Shown: positions 6,214-6,902 of the stretch, piece by piece
How the letters are laid out: every line of letters starts with the position of its first letter
How positions within the stretch are numbered: position 1 is the first letter of the stretch
Assembly (NCBI GenBank): GCA_003220975.1
Contig: QHTX01000063.1
Location: 16,177-23,078 of the forward strand
Source: Gemmatimonadota bacterium
GTDB taxonomy: Bacteria > Gemmatimonadota > Gemmatimonadetes > Gemmatimonadales > GWC2-71-9
DNA: 6,902 bases
Direction of reading: 5' to 3'
Program-made: the position numbers and the translations under genes
Notes under the pieces: model-generated
What the model was told of the DNA's origin: nothing
The model's input: only the letters and a program-made list of their open reading frames with translations
Databases searched by the model: none

Positions 6214-6735
6214 CGCCCGATGATGCGCCTGATCTCCCCGGCGATGTCGTCGACCGCGCCCGTCCCGGGCACCCGATGCACGATGCCGCGCTGCGCGTAG
6301 TGGGCGATCAAGGGGGCCGTGTCGCGCTGGTATACGTCGCCCTTCCGCGGCGGCGCGCCCCGTCATGCGGCGCACCAGCTCCTCCTCGGGCACGTCGAGC
6401 AGCAGGATGTGGTTCAGCCGCTGCCCGCGCTCCCCCAGCCTGCGGTCCACGAGCTCCGCCTGCGCGGCGGTGCGCGGGAAGCCGTCGAGCACGGCGCCCG
6501 TCCACGCCTCCGGCTTCGCCAGCTCTTCCTTGATCAGGTTGAGGATGACCGAGTCGGGGACGAGCTTGCCGTCGTCCATGAACTTCTTGGCTTCACGGCC
6601 GAGCGGGGTCGCCGCCTTCACCGCCGCCCGCAGCAGGTCGCCCGTCGTGATCTTGGGAAGACCGAGCCGCTCGGCGAGGATCTTTCCCTGGGTGCCCTTG
6701 CCCGAGCCCGGCGCGCCTAAGAGGAGGATGAACAC
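6210..6735 (-). pseudogene. adk: Adenylate kinase, short type, with internal deletion and frameshift
   Basis: Adenylate kinase interconverts ATP+AMP and 2 ADP. Codons 1-133 look normal: P-loop GAPGSGKGT at 7-15, TTGDLLR at 30-36, DGKLVPD at 55-61, LDGFPRT at 83-89, and VRRMTGRAAAEGR at 121-133, which is typical of short, LID-less enzymes. After base 6337 this frame becomes nonsense. The expected continuation DVYQRDTAPLIAHY… (42 codons) is intact in another frame from 6338 to the TGA at 6212-6210, overlapping map's ATG. The roughly 12 residues that normally join the halves (DDxxE...RxRL, with arginines that bind nucleotide) are missing, so the change looks like a deletion of 3n+2 bases (about 38), not a single-base error. 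The start is GTG at 6735, 7 nt after secY. Because adk is normally essential, an assembly error is as likely as a true pseudogene. The N-terminal frame continues open into map. Confidence 0.8.
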
Positions 6736-6742
6736 CGCGAGC

Positions 6743-6902
6743 CTACATGTACCGCTGCCGGCCGCGGAACTTGACGCGCCCTTCCTTCATGAACCCGTCG
6801 TAATGGCGTAGCAGCAGGTGCTGCTGCACCTGCTGCACGGTATCGAGCGCGACGCCGACCACGATCAGCAGCGCGGTGCCGCCGAACCCGAACGGCATGT
6901 TG
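6743..6902 (-). CDS. secY: Preprotein translocase subunit SecY (C-terminal end; 5' part outside window)
   Basis: The last 52 codons of SecY, the channel subunit of the SecYEG protein-export complex in the inner membrane. Visible are the final transmembrane helix (about residues 1-24 of the fragment, MPFGFGGTALLIVVGVALDT) and the cytosolic tail VQQVQQHLLLRHYDGFMK ending in GRQRYM and TAG at 6745-6743. The helix followed by a QQxQxHLxxRxYxGF pattern is characteristic of SecY C-termini. The adk GTG follows after 7 nt, consistent with the usual secY-adk-map order of the spc operon. The beginning of the gene and any upstream ribosomal protein genes lie beyond base 6902. Confidence 0.95.
   Translation of the reverse strand, partial: NMPFGFGGTALLIVVGVALDTVQQVQQHLLLRHYDGFMKEGRVKFRGRQRYM
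6811..6836 (-). repeat. Perfect 11-bp inverted repeat (hairpin) inside the secY 3' end
   Basis: GCAGCAGGTGC at 6811-6821 pairs perfectly with GCACCTGCTGC at 6826-6836 across a 4-base loop (TGCT), encoding part of VQQVQQHLLL. There is no T-run after it, so it is not a canonical terminator. It may simply follow from the Gln/Leu-rich peptide and GC-biased codons, or it may be a real mRNA structure about 66 nt before the secY stop. Confidence 0.5.

Noticed and set aside
5509..6300. 263-codon plus-strand open frame
   Set aside because: Antisense shadow of map, whose metal ligands are all conserved on the other strand.

Overview
The window is a densely packed, very GC-rich (by eye about 70%) bacterial chromosomal segment of ordinary housekeeping and accessory metabolic genes. 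GTG starts are frequent. The gene order secY-adk-map is the classic end of the bacterial spc ribosomal-protein operon. The short (LID-less) adenylate kinase type and the PilT-type ATPase suggest a deep-branching Gram-negative such as a Gemmatimonadota- or Rokubacteria/Methylomirabilota-like soil lineage. That placement rests on recalled family resemblance and is tentative.

Layout. Three transcription blocks are visible. Block A (minus strand, right to left, 3188 to 1) is trpS, an MgtC/SapB membrane protein, a D-2-hydroxyacid dehydrogenase, and a PilT-like ATPase cut by the window edge. These genes are linked by 1-, 4- and 1-nt overlaps. Block B (plus strand, 3228 to 5468) is an inositol-monophosphatase-family phosphatase directly abutting a fused glutamate formimidoyltransferase/formimidoyl-THF cyclodeaminase. 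Block C (minus strand, 6902 to 5452) is the 3' end of secY, then adk, then map. Blocks A and B diverge from a 39-bp spacer. Blocks B and C converge with a 17-bp overlap of coding ends. No stretch over 40 bp lacks a gene, and I see no tRNA, rRNA, CRISPR array or mobile element.

The most notable observation is in adk. The gene starts normally, but near codon 133 it appears to have lost about a dozen codons (the conserved DDxxE...RxRL segment) and changed frame. The C-terminal 42 codons survive intact in another frame and end in an ATGA overlap with map. The original frame happens to stay open and runs in frame into map, giving an apparent 427-codon Adk-Map fusion. This is either an assembly/sequencing error or a genuine recent lesion. 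Secondary points are a possible [4Fe-4S] cysteine set in TrpRS, a run of nine G at the trpS/mgtC junction that could slip into a fused frame, and an 11-bp perfect hairpin in the 3' end of secY. I found no convincing new multi-gene system.
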